NCBI GenBank assembly: GCA_015478775.1
Contig: JADMKP010000008.1
Span: 248,076 to 312,075 of the forward strand
DNA from: Fermentimonas sp.
GTDB lineage: Bacteria > Bacteroidota > Bacteroidia > Bacteroidales > Dysgonomonadaceae
Direction of reading: 5' to 3'
Length of the DNA stretch: 64,000 bases
The translations under genes were made by a program, and so were the position numbers. Below are positions 17,897 to 28,800 of the stretch, one piece after another; the first letter of the stretch is position 1; each line of letters begins with the position of its first letter. The notes beneath the pieces are model-generated. The model was not told the DNA's origin, searched no databases, and worked only from the letters and a program-made list of their open reading frames with translations.

Positions 17897-19297
17897 ATGA
17901 GAATATTTTCAATATTACTGATTGTGCTTTTTAGCTCAATATCATTAGCAGCACAAGATATTACGGGACAATGGAATGGAGAATTAAAGGTACAAGGCAT
18001 TCAATTGAGGGTTGTATTTAATGTTACATCAGATAATGGGGAATTAAAATCAACGATGGATAGCCCCGACCAAGGAGTTAAAGGAATTCCAACTACTGCA
18101 ACAACATTTGAAAACACTACTTTGAAAATTACCATCATAAATGCAGGAATAGAATATGTTGGTACATTAGGTGATGACAACATAATTGTTGGTACATTTA
18201 AACAAGCGGGGCATTCATTCCCTATGAACTTATCAAAAGAAGAAATTGAGAAAGAGGTGATTGCAAGGCCCCAGGAACCTGTAAAACCATATCCATATTA
18301 CTCTGAAGACATAACTTTTGAAAATAAAGAGGCAGAAATTACTCTTGCAGGAACTTTAACATTGCCAAATGAGAATGGGGTATTCCCCGTGGTAATTTTA
18401 ATAAGTGGAAGTGGACCACAAAATAGGGACGAGGAATTGCTTGGACACAAACCTTTCCTTGTTTTATCAGATTTTTTGACCAGAAATGGAATTGCAGTTT
18501 TACGTTACGACGACAGAGGTACAGCACAATCAAAAGGAGATTTTAAAACTGCAACCTCGGCCGACTTTGCAACTGATGTGGAAAGTGCAATTGAGTATTT
18601 GAAATCAAGAAATGAAATAAATAAAAAGCAAATTGGCTTAATCGGACACAGTGAGGGTGGTATAATTGCCCCAATGGTTGCCAATAAATCAAAAGATGTA
18701 GCTTTTATAATTCTGCTAGCGGGTACGGGGCTTCAAGGCGACCAAATACTATTGTCGCAACAGAAATTAATAGGGAAAGCATCTGGAATTAGTGATGAGG
18801 CACTACAAGAAAATGAACTGATAAACAGAAAAGCATTTGATGTAGTTAAAGAATCAAACAGTCTCGAACAACTTAATATCGATTTAACTAATCTTTTAAA
18901 TCAATTTTTAGTGGATAATCCAACAACCGAAATTCCTCAAGGTGTGAGTAGCGAAGATTTTGTGAAATTGCAAGTCGCTCAAGTTACAAATCCCTGGATG
19001 CGTTATTTTATCAAATACGATCCTTCACCAGCATTAGAAAAAGTAAAATGTCCTGTTTTAGCACTCGGTGGTGAGAAAGATTTACAAGTGCCCTCAAAAG
19101 AAAATTTAGAAGCCATAAAAAAAGCTTTATCCAAAGGAGGCAATAAAAAGATAACAATTAAAGAGCTGCCAAACTTAAACCACTTGTTTCAAGAGAGTAA
19201 TACTGGTACTCCAAATGAATACGCAACCATAGAGCAAACTCTTTCTCCCATAGCACTTAACGAAATACTTAAGTGGATTCAATCTCAGACAAACTAA
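17897..19297 (+). CDS. Exported alpha/beta-fold hydrolase
   Basis: Periplasmic serine hydrolase with a Sec signal peptide (about 1-20), an N-terminal beta-domain (about 22-115, DITGQWNGEL start, a layout common in Bacteroidota hydrolases) and an alpha/beta hydrolase domain (about 135-466). Seen: oxyanion region SGSGPQNRDE, nucleophile elbow GHSEGG with Ser252, the acidic residue in GGEKDLQVP, and the His in LPNLNHLF. The triad is complete. Substrate unknown; esterase or peptidase activity is possible. Confidence 0.85.
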   Translation: MRIFSILLIVLFSSISLAAQDITGQWNGELKVQGIQLRVVFNVTSDNGELKSTMDSPDQGVKGIPTTATTFENTTLKITIINAGIEYVGTLGDDNIIVGTFKQAGHSFPMNLSKEEIEKEVIARPQEPVKPYPYYSEDITFENKEAEITLAGTLTLPNENGVFPVVILISGSGPQNRDEELLGHKPFLVLSDFLTRNGIAVLRYDDRGTAQSKGDFKTATSADFATDVESAIEYLKSRNEINKKQIGLIGHSEGGIIAPMVANKSKDVAFIILLAGTGLQGDQILLSQQKLIGKASGISDEALQENELINRKAFDVVKESNSLEQLNIDLTNLLNQFLVDNPTTEIPQGVSSEDFVKLQVAQVTNPWMRYFIKYDPSPALEKVKCPVLALGGEKDLQVPSKENLEAIKKALSKGGNKKITIKELPNLNHLFQESNTGTPNEYATIEQTLSPIALNEILKWIQSQTN

Positions 19298-19345
19298 ACC
19301 ATATCACATATCACGCAAGTCTTTTCATATAAATTTCATAACTAA

Positions 19346-21211
19346 ATGAAAGCATTCATAAGAATATCCATTATACTATTATTGTTAAATGTTTATTTAA
19401 ACGTTCTTAGAGCTTCGACATTTGAGCCATTTAAGTTTGCGCTAGTAACCGATACTCATATTGGTAACCCTTTAAATAACGAAGATCTTATACGAACTGT
19501 AGAAGATATTAACACGATTCCCGAAATCTCATTTGTAATAATATCAGGAGATGTAACAGAATTTGGTTCATATGAAGAACTTCGAATAGCAAAAGATATT
19601 CTTGATAATCTTAATGTTCCATATTATGCTATCCCCGGAAATCACGACTCCAACTGGTCTGAAAGCGGGACAAACGATTTTTTAAAGATATTTGGTAACG
19701 AAACTTTTGGGTTCGAGTATAATGGATATAAGTTCATCGGACTTGCATCTGGACCAAATATGAGAATGAGCCCTGGGCAAATACCACGAGAAAACCTTAC
19801 ATGGTTTTTTAATGAATTGGAGCAAACTAGCAACGAAATTCCAATAATCTATGTCAATCATTACCCTATGGATGAGGGCCTCAATAATTGGTTTGAGGTT
19901 ATGGATGAACTACGCCTTTATAATGTTAAACTAATGCTATGTGGACACGGACATAACAATAGTGCATTGAATTTTGAAGGAGTTAAAGCAACTATGTGCA
20001 GATCTAACCTACGTGCGGGCAAAGAATTTGGTGGATATAATATCATATCAATTGAATCAGATTCAATTTACTTGCAAGAGCGTATTGTATCTGGAGAAAC
20101 AAATACACCCTGGCTCGCATATTCTACGTCCGAAAGACCACAATGGGAAGATAATCCTCCACGACCCGATTTTACAATCAACCACAACCACCCATTTGTA
20201 TCCGAGACATGGAGCATGCAAGAGAAAAGTGATATGGGTAGTGGCATGGTGTTGCAAGATAATGTTTTGTATTATACCAATACAAATGGTGAAATTAAAG
20301 CAGTTAAAACAGATGATGGCTCAGAACTGTGGAGTTATCAAACAGATGGTAAAATATACTCAACACCATTTATTTATAAAGATTTAGTTTGGTGTGCTTC
20401 TTCCGATTCATATTTATACGGAATAAATATAAATAATGGAAAAGTCGTCTTTAAACTGGCAAATGACAAAGCAGTAGTTTCTTCGCCTGTTTGTGCAGAT
20501 GATAAAGTAATACTTTCGGGAGGTGATGGTTATTGCCGAGCCTGGAATGTGCACACCGGTGAAATAGTTTGGGAATATGACAGTATCAATAATTTTGTTG
20601 TAACACGCCCGACGGTTGAAGATGGAGTAGTTTTCTTTGGTAGCTGGGGAAATGAATTTTATGCACTTAATGTCGAAACTGGCAGCCCCGAATGGATTTG
20701 GAATAACGGTAACACAAACCGTATGCTATCACCTGCACAAGTTATTCCGGTTATAACCAACGGTCGCATTTACTTAGCCTCACCCGACAGATATATGACT
20801 GTTTTAAATGAAAATACTGGTGAAGTAGTGTGGCGATACAACGATCCGGACCATAGAGTAAGAGAATCTATTGGTATTTCAGAAGATGGGAAAACTGTAT
20901 ATGCTAAAACAATGGATGGTGAAATTGTAGCCTTTGATGCCACGGTGCCGGTAAAAAAAATTAAATGGGTATCTTCAGGTGAAAATATGGGATATGAACT
21001 TGCACCTTCTGCATTAGTAGAAAAGGATGGAGTTATATATGCACCAACAGATAAAGGTAATATTTTTGCTTACTGTGCATCAGATGGTAAATTCCTTTGG
21101 AAATATAGAATATCAAATGGCTTAATTAATATGATATTACCTACAGAAGAAGGTGAGCTTTTTGTTTCAGCAATGGATGGTAAATTGGTAAAACTCACAC
21201 TTCTTAAATAG
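19346..21211 (+). CDS. Metallophosphoesterase fused to a PQQ-type beta-propeller
   Basis: Exported two-domain protein of 621 aa. Seen: signal peptide (about 1-24); calcineurin-like phosphoesterase domain (about 28-270) with all five metal-site motifs: DTHIG (Asp36, His38), SGDV (Asp69), PGNHD (Asn99, His100), YVNHYP and CGHGHNN; and a C-terminal region (about 285-621) of repeated PQQ/BamB-like blades such as LWSYQTDGKIYSTPFI, VWEYDSINNFVVTRPTV and VWRYNDPDHRV. The phosphoesterase probably acts on a periplasmic phospho-ester, with the propeller as a binding or scaffold domain; the substrate is unknown. Confidence 0.88.
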   Translation: MKAFIRISIILLLLNVYLNVLRASTFEPFKFALVTDTHIGNPLNNEDLIRTVEDINTIPEISFVIISGDVTEFGSYEELRIAKDILDNLNVPYYAIPGNHDSNWSESGTNDFLKIFGNETFGFEYNGYKFIGLASGPNMRMSPGQIPRENLTWFFNELEQTSNEIPIIYVNHYPMDEGLNNWFEVMDELRLYNVKLMLCGHGHNNSALNFEGVKATMCRSNLRAGKEFGGYNIISIESDSIYLQERIVSGETNTPWLAYSTSERPQWEDNPPRPDFTINHNHPFVSETWSMQEKSDMGSGMVLQDNVLYYTNTNGEIKAVKTDDGSELWSYQTDGKIYSTPFIYKDLVWCASSDSYLYGININNGKVVFKLANDKAVVSSPVCADDKVILSGGDGYCRAWNVHTGEIVWEYDSINNFVVTRPTVEDGVVFFGSWGNEFYALNVETGSPEWIWNNGNTNRMLSPAQVIPVITNGRIYLASPDRYMTVLNENTGEVVWRYNDPDHRVRESIGISEDGKTVYAKTMDGEIVAFDATVPVKKIKWVSSGENMGYELAPSALVEKDGVIYAPTDKGNIFAYCASDGKFLWKYRISNGLINMILPTEEGELFVSAMDGKLVKLTLLK

Positions 21212-21249
21212 AGTTATATTTACTAAGCCAAAAAACAAATAAATAAATC

Positions 21250-21744
21250 ATGAGAAGTTTTGCCGCTATTGATTTTGAGACCGCCAATGAACAACGATCC
21301 AGTGTGTGCAGTGTGGGTGTGATAATTGTTCGTGATGGCGAGATTACAGATAGCTTTTACAGCCTCATCCGTCCAGAGCCAGAATATTATAGTTATAGGA
21401 ACATAATGGTGCATGGCATCAATTACAACGATACTATTCATGCACCAATTTTCCAACAAGTATGGTGTCAGATCGAACCAATGATAGAAGGCTTACCGCT
21501 CATTGCTCATAACAAAGGGTTTGATGAAAGTTGCCTAAAAGCCTGCTTTAGGATGCATCAGATGGATTATCCCGACTATGAGTTCCACTGTACCCTTCAA
21601 AAAGCAAGGAAACAACTAATAGGTTTGCCCAATTATAAACTCAACACCGTCTCCACTCACTGTGGCTTTCATTTAAAGAACCATCACCATGCATTGGCTG
21701 ATGCCGAAGCCTGTGCACGCATTGCGTTGCAGATATTTAGTTGA
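21250..21744 (+). CDS. DnaQ-like DEDDh 3'-5' exonuclease
   Basis: 164-aa cytosolic exonuclease-fold protein. Seen: ExoI AAIDFETAN (Asp and Glu metal ligands, residues 8 and 10), ExoII HNKGFDES (His-Asn, then Asp), and ExoIII HALADAEACA giving the DEDDh His and Asp. It resembles the DNA polymerase III epsilon-type stand-alone exonucleases found widely in bacteria. It has no polymerase or BRCT domain. It starts 38 bp after the phosphoesterase gene, but the functional link is unclear. Confidence 0.88.
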   Translation: MRSFAAIDFETANEQRSSVCSVGVIIVRDGEITDSFYSLIRPEPEYYSYRNIMVHGINYNDTIHAPIFQQVWCQIEPMIEGLPLIAHNKGFDESCLKACFRMHQMDYPDYEFHCTLQKARKQLIGLPNYKLNTVSTHCGFHLKNHHHALADAEACARIALQIFS

Positions 21745-21904
21745 ACAGATTATAAATGAAGATGAAAGACATTCAATCTAATCAAATAATATTTCAATTA
21801 ACTAGTTGTTTTATTGAACCCTAATGTATGTAATCATGTTTATATATAAATTGAAATCAAATCTAAGCACTAAAAGATATTTAATCCATCAATAATAAAA
21901 CAAG

Positions 21905-22444
21905 ATGAGAACAAGACAATTTATTCATTTACTCTTAATAAGCTCTATTATGTTAGGATTATTTTCATGCGCAACTATACCCAAGGGAGCAGTAGCAGTA
22001 ACACCTTTTAATAAAGAAAGATATCTAGGTAAATGGTACGAAATTGCCAGAAAAGATTTTAAACACGAACGAGGTTTAAATAACGTAACAGCAAATTACT
22101 CAATAAACGATAACGGAACAATAAAGGTTGATAATCAAGGTTATGACCCAAAAAAAGGGGAGTGGCAACAAGCCATTGGCAAAGCAAAGTTTGTAAAAGA
22201 TGAAAACACCGCAATGCTAAAAGTTTCTTTTTTTGGTCCTTTTTATGCCGGATACAATGTAATTGCAATCGACAATGAATACAAATATGCATTAGTTGCC
22301 GGACAGAACCTAAAGTATTTATGGATACTATCACGAGAGACTAATATTCCCGAGAATATAAAAGAAAATTATCTTAAGATTGCACAAGATATTGGATATG
22401 ATACTAGTGATTTGGTGTGGGTGGTGCATGATAAGGAGAGGTAA
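21905..22444 (+). CDS. blc: Blc-type lipocalin lipoprotein
   Basis: Outer-membrane lipocalin. Seen: lipoprotein signal with lipobox LFSCA (Cys at about 22); lipocalin structural motif YLGKWYEIARKDF (GxW); NVTANYSINDNGTIKV; later conserved motifs FFGPFYAGYNVIAID and YALVAGQNLKYLWILSRE. 179 aa, as in E. coli Blc. Family knowledge: Blc binds lysophospholipids and is induced in stress. The next gene follows after 3 bp, so it is likely an operon. Confidence 0.93.
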   Translation: MRTRQFIHLLLISSIMLGLFSCATIPKGAVAVTPFNKERYLGKWYEIARKDFKHERGLNNVTANYSINDNGTIKVDNQGYDPKKGEWQQAIGKAKFVKDENTAMLKVSFFGPFYAGYNVIAIDNEYKYALVAGQNLKYLWILSRETNIPENIKENYLKIAQDIGYDTSDLVWVVHDKER

Positions 22445-22447
22445 ATA

Positions 22448-22933
22448 ATGACAAAAACTAATAAGGGCATTAAGATAGCTTCAGGTGAAGCAAGGTTCGG
22501 TATACATTATAAAATGAAGGGTGTTACATTAAATGTATTAGATTTAAAAATATCATCTAAAGATACAAATGGTGAATTTGCTGTTTTTGAACAAAATGGA
22601 TTCACCCCGAAGGGAGGACCTCCATTACATATTCATCCTTATCAGGACGAGTTTTTTTATATAGTTGAAGGTGAATATCTTTTTCAGGTTGCCGAAGAAA
22701 AATATCAAATGAAATCAGGCGATACTATATTCTTACCAAGAAAAGTTCAGCATGCCTTTGTTCAATTAACAGAAAAGGGCAAGGTGATTGTAGCATATAT
22801 ACCAGCTGGAAAAATGGAGGATTTTTTTAAAGTTACCGACTCATGGTCTTCTCCACCAACAATAAAAGAAATTGAAAAGACTTTCGAAGATCATGACATG
22901 AAAGTTGTTGGTCCACCATTGAAGTCGAACTAA
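22448..22933 (+). CDS. Cupin-domain protein
   Basis: 161-aa single-domain cupin. Seen: cupin motif 1 PPLHIHPYQDEFFYIVEGE (two His and one Glu metal ligands) and motif 2 with a His in PRKVQHAFVQL. No signal peptide, so cytosolic. Function (dioxygenase, isomerase or sensor) cannot be assigned. Tightly downstream of blc (3-bp gap). Confidence 0.85.
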   Translation: MTKTNKGIKIASGEARFGIHYKMKGVTLNVLDLKISSKDTNGEFAVFEQNGFTPKGGPPLHIHPYQDEFFYIVEGEYLFQVAEEKYQMKSGDTIFLPRKVQHAFVQLTEKGKVIVAYIPAGKMEDFFKVTDSWSSPPTIKEIEKTFEDHDMKVVGPPLKSN

Positions 22934-22966
22934 TTTTATTAAAGCTTAACAAAGTTCATAATTTAC

Positions 22967-24322
22967 CTATTCAACCGTAGCTATCCCCTCCAATTCCTCC
23001 AAGTCAATATCAGGCGCCCTATCCGTATTAGGTTTTCTATTAAACATTGTACCATATTCTGTATGTTCATCAAAGAATCCAAAACTACGTAGCGAAAAGC
23101 TGTTGGTTTCCTCATCAATCTCACCATAAACATCGTATCGCATGCCAGAGCGCCCTGTGGTGTCGATAGTGAATTTGGCATCTAGCAATTCAATCCATTC
23201 GCCGGAGGTTGTATATGCCCATTGGTTTTTGAAATGTACCGAACGAGTTATTACAGATTGTACAGGATGGAAGTTCTCTAAAAAAGAATGCGCTCCTTTG
23301 TAGTGCGTATCTGTTTGGGGTCGAAGAAATGAAGCTATAAGTTTCCATTCATCTTCCGCATAAAAATATGCTGTATATATAGTATTTCCTTTGCCGTCTG
23401 GCTCAATACCAACCAGAGCTTTGTAGGTTTCGTCAGGTTCCCAGTAATAGTGTAACCAGCTTTGCCCACCACTTCCTTCGTTGCCAAACTCTCCAACTGT
23501 TACATTCTTTCCTTTTCTAAGGAGTTTGATTTGCATATCCTCAGGTATCTCGTTAGGGTTATCGGTAGAGTAGGGGCTCCAAACCGAGAAGAGCACTCTT
23601 CTGTCATCGTCGGCAATTTGTTGAATTCCCATATATCCTTCCGAGAAGCCATTCATCATAAAGTAGGTGCTGTTTACGGCACTCTCTTCTGACACAATTA
23701 TCTCGTTGTAAAAATACTTTACGTCCGTTTCGGGAAGTGTATAAGAGTAATGTATTGATGCACCTCTTCTGTAAAAGTAGCAATTATAATCGCCTTCGTT
23801 CATTTTCTCTTCAGTAACAAAGTGGTTGTCAGCATCAGTTGCCTGTCCACCTATCCTAAAATGAGTAATCTCGCCGAAAGTATCTCCTGTTTTAGAAATA
23901 CCCTGAAAACCGATTCTTACATATCCTGGAGCAGTTTTTTTTATTGTAGTAATGCCATAAAGAGAGGTTGTGTCTCCAGTTACCTCCACGTCATACTCTT
24001 TTCCGTCTACTGTAAACCTGATTACACTTGAGCCGCTTTTATTGCTTCCTTCAAATCCAATATTAAGTTCACCAGAAGCGCCCACCCTAAAGTAGGTGCT
24101 CATCTTCATATCTTTATCAGTCCAGTCGCTTTTGAACTTCCCCGTGTAGTTATCAATAAATTCCGACCCCAATGGCTCTGTTACGTAAGTGTTTCCCGCA
24201 AAAGGTATGCTTATGGGCAACTCCTTTTCAGGGAATATTACTTCTTTATTAGATAGGCTACAAGAGTTTAATATAAGGGCTATTAGAGTAAAAGCCGCTA
24301 CAGAAAAGAGATTTTTTGACAT
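22967..24322 (-). CDS. DUF5077-DUF3472 surface lipoprotein
   Basis: 451-aa predicted lipoprotein with lipobox LILNSCS (Cys21). Seen: an N-terminal DUF5077-like beta domain (about 40-170, containing SGELNIGFEGSN) followed by a DUF3472 domain (about 195-420) with the typical YFMMNGFSEGYMGIQ, FSVWSPYSTDNP and SFLRPQTDTHYKG segments. Such proteins are common in Bacteroidota near glycan genes and are presumed carbohydrate-interacting; no catalytic residues are known. A perfect -7 element lies 40 bp upstream. Confidence 0.85.
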   Translation of the reverse strand: MSKNLFSVAAFTLIALILNSCSLSNKEVIFPEKELPISIPFAGNTYVTEPLGSEFIDNYTGKFKSDWTDKDMKMSTYFRVGASGELNIGFEGSNKSGSSVIRFTVDGKEYDVEVTGDTTSLYGITTIKKTAPGYVRIGFQGISKTGDTFGEITHFRIGGQATDADNHFVTEEKMNEGDYNCYFYRRGASIHYSYTLPETDVKYFYNEIIVSEESAVNSTYFMMNGFSEGYMGIQQIADDDRRVLFSVWSPYSTDNPNEIPEDMQIKLLRKGKNVTVGEFGNEGSGGQSWLHYYWEPDETYKALVGIEPDGKGNTIYTAYFYAEDEWKLIASFLRPQTDTHYKGAHSFLENFHPVQSVITRSVHFKNQWAYTTSGEWIELLDAKFTIDTTGRSGMRYDVYGEIDEETNSFSLRSFGFFDEHTEYGTMFNRKPNTDRAPDIDLEELEGIATVE

Positions 24323-24361
24323 TTATATTTGACTTTAAAACATTGTTCGTTAATATATCTT

Positions 24362-24369
24362 CAAAGATA
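24362..24369 (-). promoter_or_regulatory. -7 element upstream of the DUF3472 gene
   Basis: Minus strand TATCTTTG, a perfect TAnnTTTG match 40 bp before the start codon. No good -33 box at the usual spacing. Confidence 0.4.
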
Positions 24370-24401
24370 AGGTGAAATAATCAATTTATATCTGTATATA
24401 T

Positions 24402-24473
24402 ACCCAAAGTCTGAAAGGAATCGAAGCAAAGTACAAACAATCGTTCAACCCTATTGAGCGGGTTTGGATGTAG
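24402..24473 (+). pseudogene. Possible relic of an IS630-type transposase
   Basis: A short open stretch ends ...KYKQSFNPIERVWM before a TAG at 24471-24473. NPIERVW is the conserved block around the last catalytic acidic residue of IS630/Tc1-like DDE transposases (usually NPIE.(L/V)W). No start, upstream DDE motifs or terminal repeats were seen, so at most a C-terminal scrap remains; chance resemblance is possible. Confidence 0.35.
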
Positions 24474-24494
24474 ATAATAATTATTTAATTCTTA

Positions 24495-25856
24495 TTACCT
24501 CAAAAACTCCGTAATACTCCCACTAATTTGCATCAGTGAAATCTCATAAAGTTTGGTATTATATTGCGCAGTAAGCAATCGCTGTTCGGCTTCAAGTAGG
24601 CTGTTTTGTGCTTCACGTAGTTCGAGGCCCGAGAGGTCGCCAATTCTATATCTCTCCATGGCTATCTCGTAGTTGATCTCGGCGTTCTCTAAGCTTTCAA
24701 CCTCTAGCGTGGTTAGCTCTATGTTGTTTTGGTAGGCCATCCACATATTGGCAAAGTCGCTTTCAATTGCCAGCTTATCTCTATGTACCTCTAGCTCTCT
24801 GTTTCTAATTCTTATCTGTTGATTCTTCTGTTCGCGACTACGATTAAACCCGTCGAACAGTGTGTAGCCAATGGTAACCCCTACATTAGGGCCCCAGGTG
24901 CGTTGCCTGTCGAAGTTTCCTTGGTTGTAATCGAAATGTGTGAAGCCGTAACCAGTGTTTAGTCTAAGGTAAGGATAATTTCTGCTTCTTAAACTGCTGA
25001 GTTCTAATTCGCTCAATGTAAGATTGCTCTCACTAAGTTGCAGAAAAGTGTTCTGCTCCATAGTTCTATTAAACAAATCTTCTTTGAGCAGCGATGTGTT
25101 AAATAAGATGGTAGTGTCGGCAGCCATAAACTGCTTATCTACATTCACCCCCATAAGCTCGTTGAGCCTGATTCTTGAGCGGTTTACAATCTCATACTGC
25201 TGAATGAGCATTGAGCTGTCGGCATTAAAATCTACGCGTGCCTGCTGCAGGTCGAGACGTGATAATGAACCCACCTGATATCTAGCCTCCACAATTCTTA
25301 ATCGTTCTTTAGATAGAGAAACCGCATATTCAAAATTGCCAAGTCTGATTTGCTGCTGCACATAGTTGTAATACTCTGCTGTGAGCCCTGCAACAAGATT
25401 TTCCACTTCTAAACGAGTATAAAGTTCGCCTACCGATTGCAATTCTTTGAGCCTTTTATAGTTGGTTTGTACCCTAAACCCCTCGAAGATAGTCCAGTTG
25501 AGATTAACACCTGCATCAAGCGTCTGCGTGTTGGAGTTGCGAGTCTCCACTGCGTCGCCGCCTTCCATGGGGAACTGATTAGAGTTGTTACTACGAATGT
25601 TGTAGCCGGAGTTGAGACTTGCATCGGGCAGGAACCCCGCATTTCCGAGGGTTACATTATTATCAGAAATAAGCTCCTCGTTGCGCACAATTTGCAGATC
25701 GAAATTATTTACTAGTCCTATTTCAAGGCACTCATTCAAATTAAGAAGTGTATCAACAACCGTTGGCTTTTGCACCTGAGCAACGGCGGAGCTAGTTAAT
25801 AAAATAAGTAGTATAGAAACTATTTGTTTTCTTTTTAACTGAATAAAAAGTCTCAT
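24495..25856 (-). CDS. TolC-family outer-membrane efflux protein
   Basis: Outer-membrane channel of the tripartite RND system encoded upstream. Seen: 453 aa, signal peptide ending at about LLTSSAVAQ, and two repeated TolC/OEP halves rich in long amphipathic helices (LSELELSSLRSRNYPYLRLN; ERYRIGDLSGLELREAQNSLLEAEQ). Its ATG overlaps the stop of the RND gene (TAATG), so the two are translationally coupled. Confidence 0.94.
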   Translation of the reverse strand: MRLFIQLKRKQIVSILLILLTSSAVAQVQKPTVVDTLLNLNECLEIGLVNNFDLQIVRNEELISDNNVTLGNAGFLPDASLNSGYNIRSNNSNQFPMEGGDAVETRNSNTQTLDAGVNLNWTIFEGFRVQTNYKRLKELQSVGELYTRLEVENLVAGLTAEYYNYVQQQIRLGNFEYAVSLSKERLRIVEARYQVGSLSRLDLQQARVDFNADSSMLIQQYEIVNRSRIRLNELMGVNVDKQFMAADTTILFNTSLLKEDLFNRTMEQNTFLQLSESNLTLSELELSSLRSRNYPYLRLNTGYGFTHFDYNQGNFDRQRTWGPNVGVTIGYTLFDGFNRSREQKNQQIRIRNRELEVHRDKLAIESDFANMWMAYQNNIELTTLEVESLENAEINYEIAMERYRIGDLSGLELREAQNSLLEAEQRLLTAQYNTKLYEISLMQISGSITEFLR

Positions 25857-28800
25857 TATTCTTTGTTTAAATTGTTTGATTCCTCCAAAAGATTATCCCC
25901 ATTACTTTTCTTCTGAGCCGCTTTACGGTCGGTAGACAAATATATATACATTGCCGGGATAAGATATAGTGTAAGGAATGTTGAGATAAGCAGACCACCA
26001 ATAACTGCTGTTCCCATGGCAATGCGACCGTTTGCACCTTCGCCCGTGGCAAGTGCAAGTGGAAGCAAACCTAGTACAGTAGAGATACTGGTCATAAGAA
26101 TTGGGCGCAACCTTTGAATTGATGCCTCAATAATTGCATCTTTTTTCTTAAGTCCCGCAGTTTGACGCTGATTGGCAAATTCCACTATAAGAATACCGTT
26201 TTTGGTAACTAGTCCGATAAGCATAATAATGCCAATCTGACTATATATATTCATTGTAATACCAAACACCCACATAAACAGCAGGGCTCCAAACAGAGCC
26301 AGGGGCACTGTAAACATAATTACAAACGGATCTTTAAAGCTCTCGAACTGAGCAGCCATAACAAGGAAGATGAGTAGAATGGCTAGTCCGAATGCAAACA
26401 AAAGGCTAGAAGAGCTCTCGCGGAAGTTTCGGGACTCACCCTCTAGGGCTGTTCTAAATGTTTCATCAAGCACATCGGCCGCAATACGGTCCATTTCTTC
26501 TAGTCCCTCACCTAGCGAATATCCCGGAGCAAGTGCAGCTGTCATAGTAGCCGAATTGAAACGATTATAGCGGTACAACTGTGGAGGCGCAACCGACTCC
26601 TCGAGCTTCACCAGATTATCCATCTGAATCATATTTCCGGCGTTGTTCTTGATATATATCGTTCTGAGATCTACTGGAGTATTACGTTGCTGACGATTAA
26701 TCTCACCCAAAATCTGGTACTGCTTACCGTTCATGTAAAAGTAACCCATTCGCTGTCCACTTAGTGCGTATTGTAATGTCTGCCCAATATCTCTTGTACT
26801 AACACCAAGCAAAGCAGCTTTATCTCTGTCGATATTAATACGAGTCTCGGGTTTAGTGAATTTCAGGTCCACATCTGCCATCTGAAAATAAGGACTTGCA
26901 TTCATCCTCTCGAGGAAAGGAGGAATAAATTCCTGCAACTTCTCGATATTAGGAGCTTGAAGTACATACTGAATGGGCATACCGGCACGACGACCGCCAA
27001 AAGTGGATTGCTGCTGAACAAATGCACGTGCCGCATTTTCGTTTCTTACTGCTGCAGAAAGAGCGTCGGCAATCTCCATTTGCGATCGTTCACGCTTGCT
27101 CATATCGGGTAGAACCAGACGAACCATGGCCCATCCACCGCGTATCATAGTGATATTCGACTCTTTATCATACGCTACTGAATCGGCAATATCTGATATT
27201 CTATCTGTGTAATCTCTGATAAACTCGTACGTAGCACCCTCGGGCGCCGAACTTCTTATGGTAATCTGCGAGCGGTCTTCAAGTGGTGCCATCTCATCGG
27301 GTATTGTATTCCATAAAACGGCAATTAATATTCCTGAAAGGATAACAACCGGAAATACAATCCACTTCTTACTGAGGAAAGAGAGCAATGTTTTATTATA
27401 GAAGCGATTCATACCTTCAAACATCACTTCCGTTTTTTCGTAAAACCTGCTTTTCTTTTTTCCACTCTTAAGTAGTTTTGAAGATAGCATTGGTACAAAA
27501 GATAGAGCTACGAATGTGGATATTATAACAGCCCCTGAGATTACTATACTAAACTCACGAAACAGTCGACCCGTCATCCCCTCAAGAAAAACTATGGGAA
27601 AGAATATGGCTACAAGCGTAATTGTTGTTGACAACACCGCAAAGAATATCTCTTTCGACCCCACTATGGAAGCCTCCATTGGGTCCATGCCACTCTCAAC
27701 CTTCTGATATATATTTTCTGCAACAACGATGGCGTCATCCACAACAAGTCCCACTGCCAGCACAAGCGCTAACATCGAAAGAACATTAATTGAGAATCCG
27801 GCAAGGAACATCACAAAGAATATACCAACCAATGAAATTGGAATAACAATAGCTGGTATAATTGTTACTCTTATGTTTCTGAGGAAGAAGAATATAATAA
27901 ATACCACAAGTGCAAAAGCCACCAATACTGTTTTCTCTACTTCGCTAATTGAGGCCCTTATAAACATTGTATTATCAAAAGCAACATCGAGAATAACATC
28001 TTCAGGAAGGTCTTTTTGCATTTGCTCCAGACGCACCCTCACCTCATCGGCAATACTAATATGATTTGCACCCGGTTGGGGAATAATAACCGCACTAACC
28101 ATAGGTATGCCATTTCTTCGAAGTATATTTTGTCTGTTCGCAGCATCAAGCTCGGCATAACCCACATCTCTAAATCTTACGATTCGGAAATCATCCTCTA
28201 TAAGAATTAGATTATTAAAATCTTCGGGTGTTTCCATAAGACCCATTGTGCGAATAGACTGCTCGATATGGTCGCCCTCGATACTCCCGGCAGGCAGCTC
28301 TATATTTTCTCTATCCAACGCACTTTTAATATCCATGGGAGTAATATTAAAAGAAGCCATCCTTATTGGGTCTAACCATAAGCGCATGGCGTAACGATAT
28401 TCACCCCAAATTTCAACCGCACTAACGTTAGAAATAGTCTGTAAGCGTTCCTTGACCGTTAAGTCGGCTATCTCAGAAAGCTCCAGCAGTGATCGAATAG
28501 GACTCTGCACTGTAATTTGCATGATTGGGTCGGAGTCGGCATCAGCCTTAGAAACCGTAGGGGGGTCCGCATCCCTTGGGAGGTATCTCTGTGCAATAGA
28601 AACTTTGTCCCTCACATCGTTTGCAGCAGTTTCCATATCTACACTCAATTCAAACTCCACCGTGAGACGCGAGCTGCCCTGGCTACTGCGGCTCACCAGC
28701 GATCGGATACCCGGAATACCATTAACGTGCTGTTCTAGGGGCTCAGTAATTTGGTTCTCGATAACCTCAGCATTAGCTCCCGGATAAGAAACATGCACCG

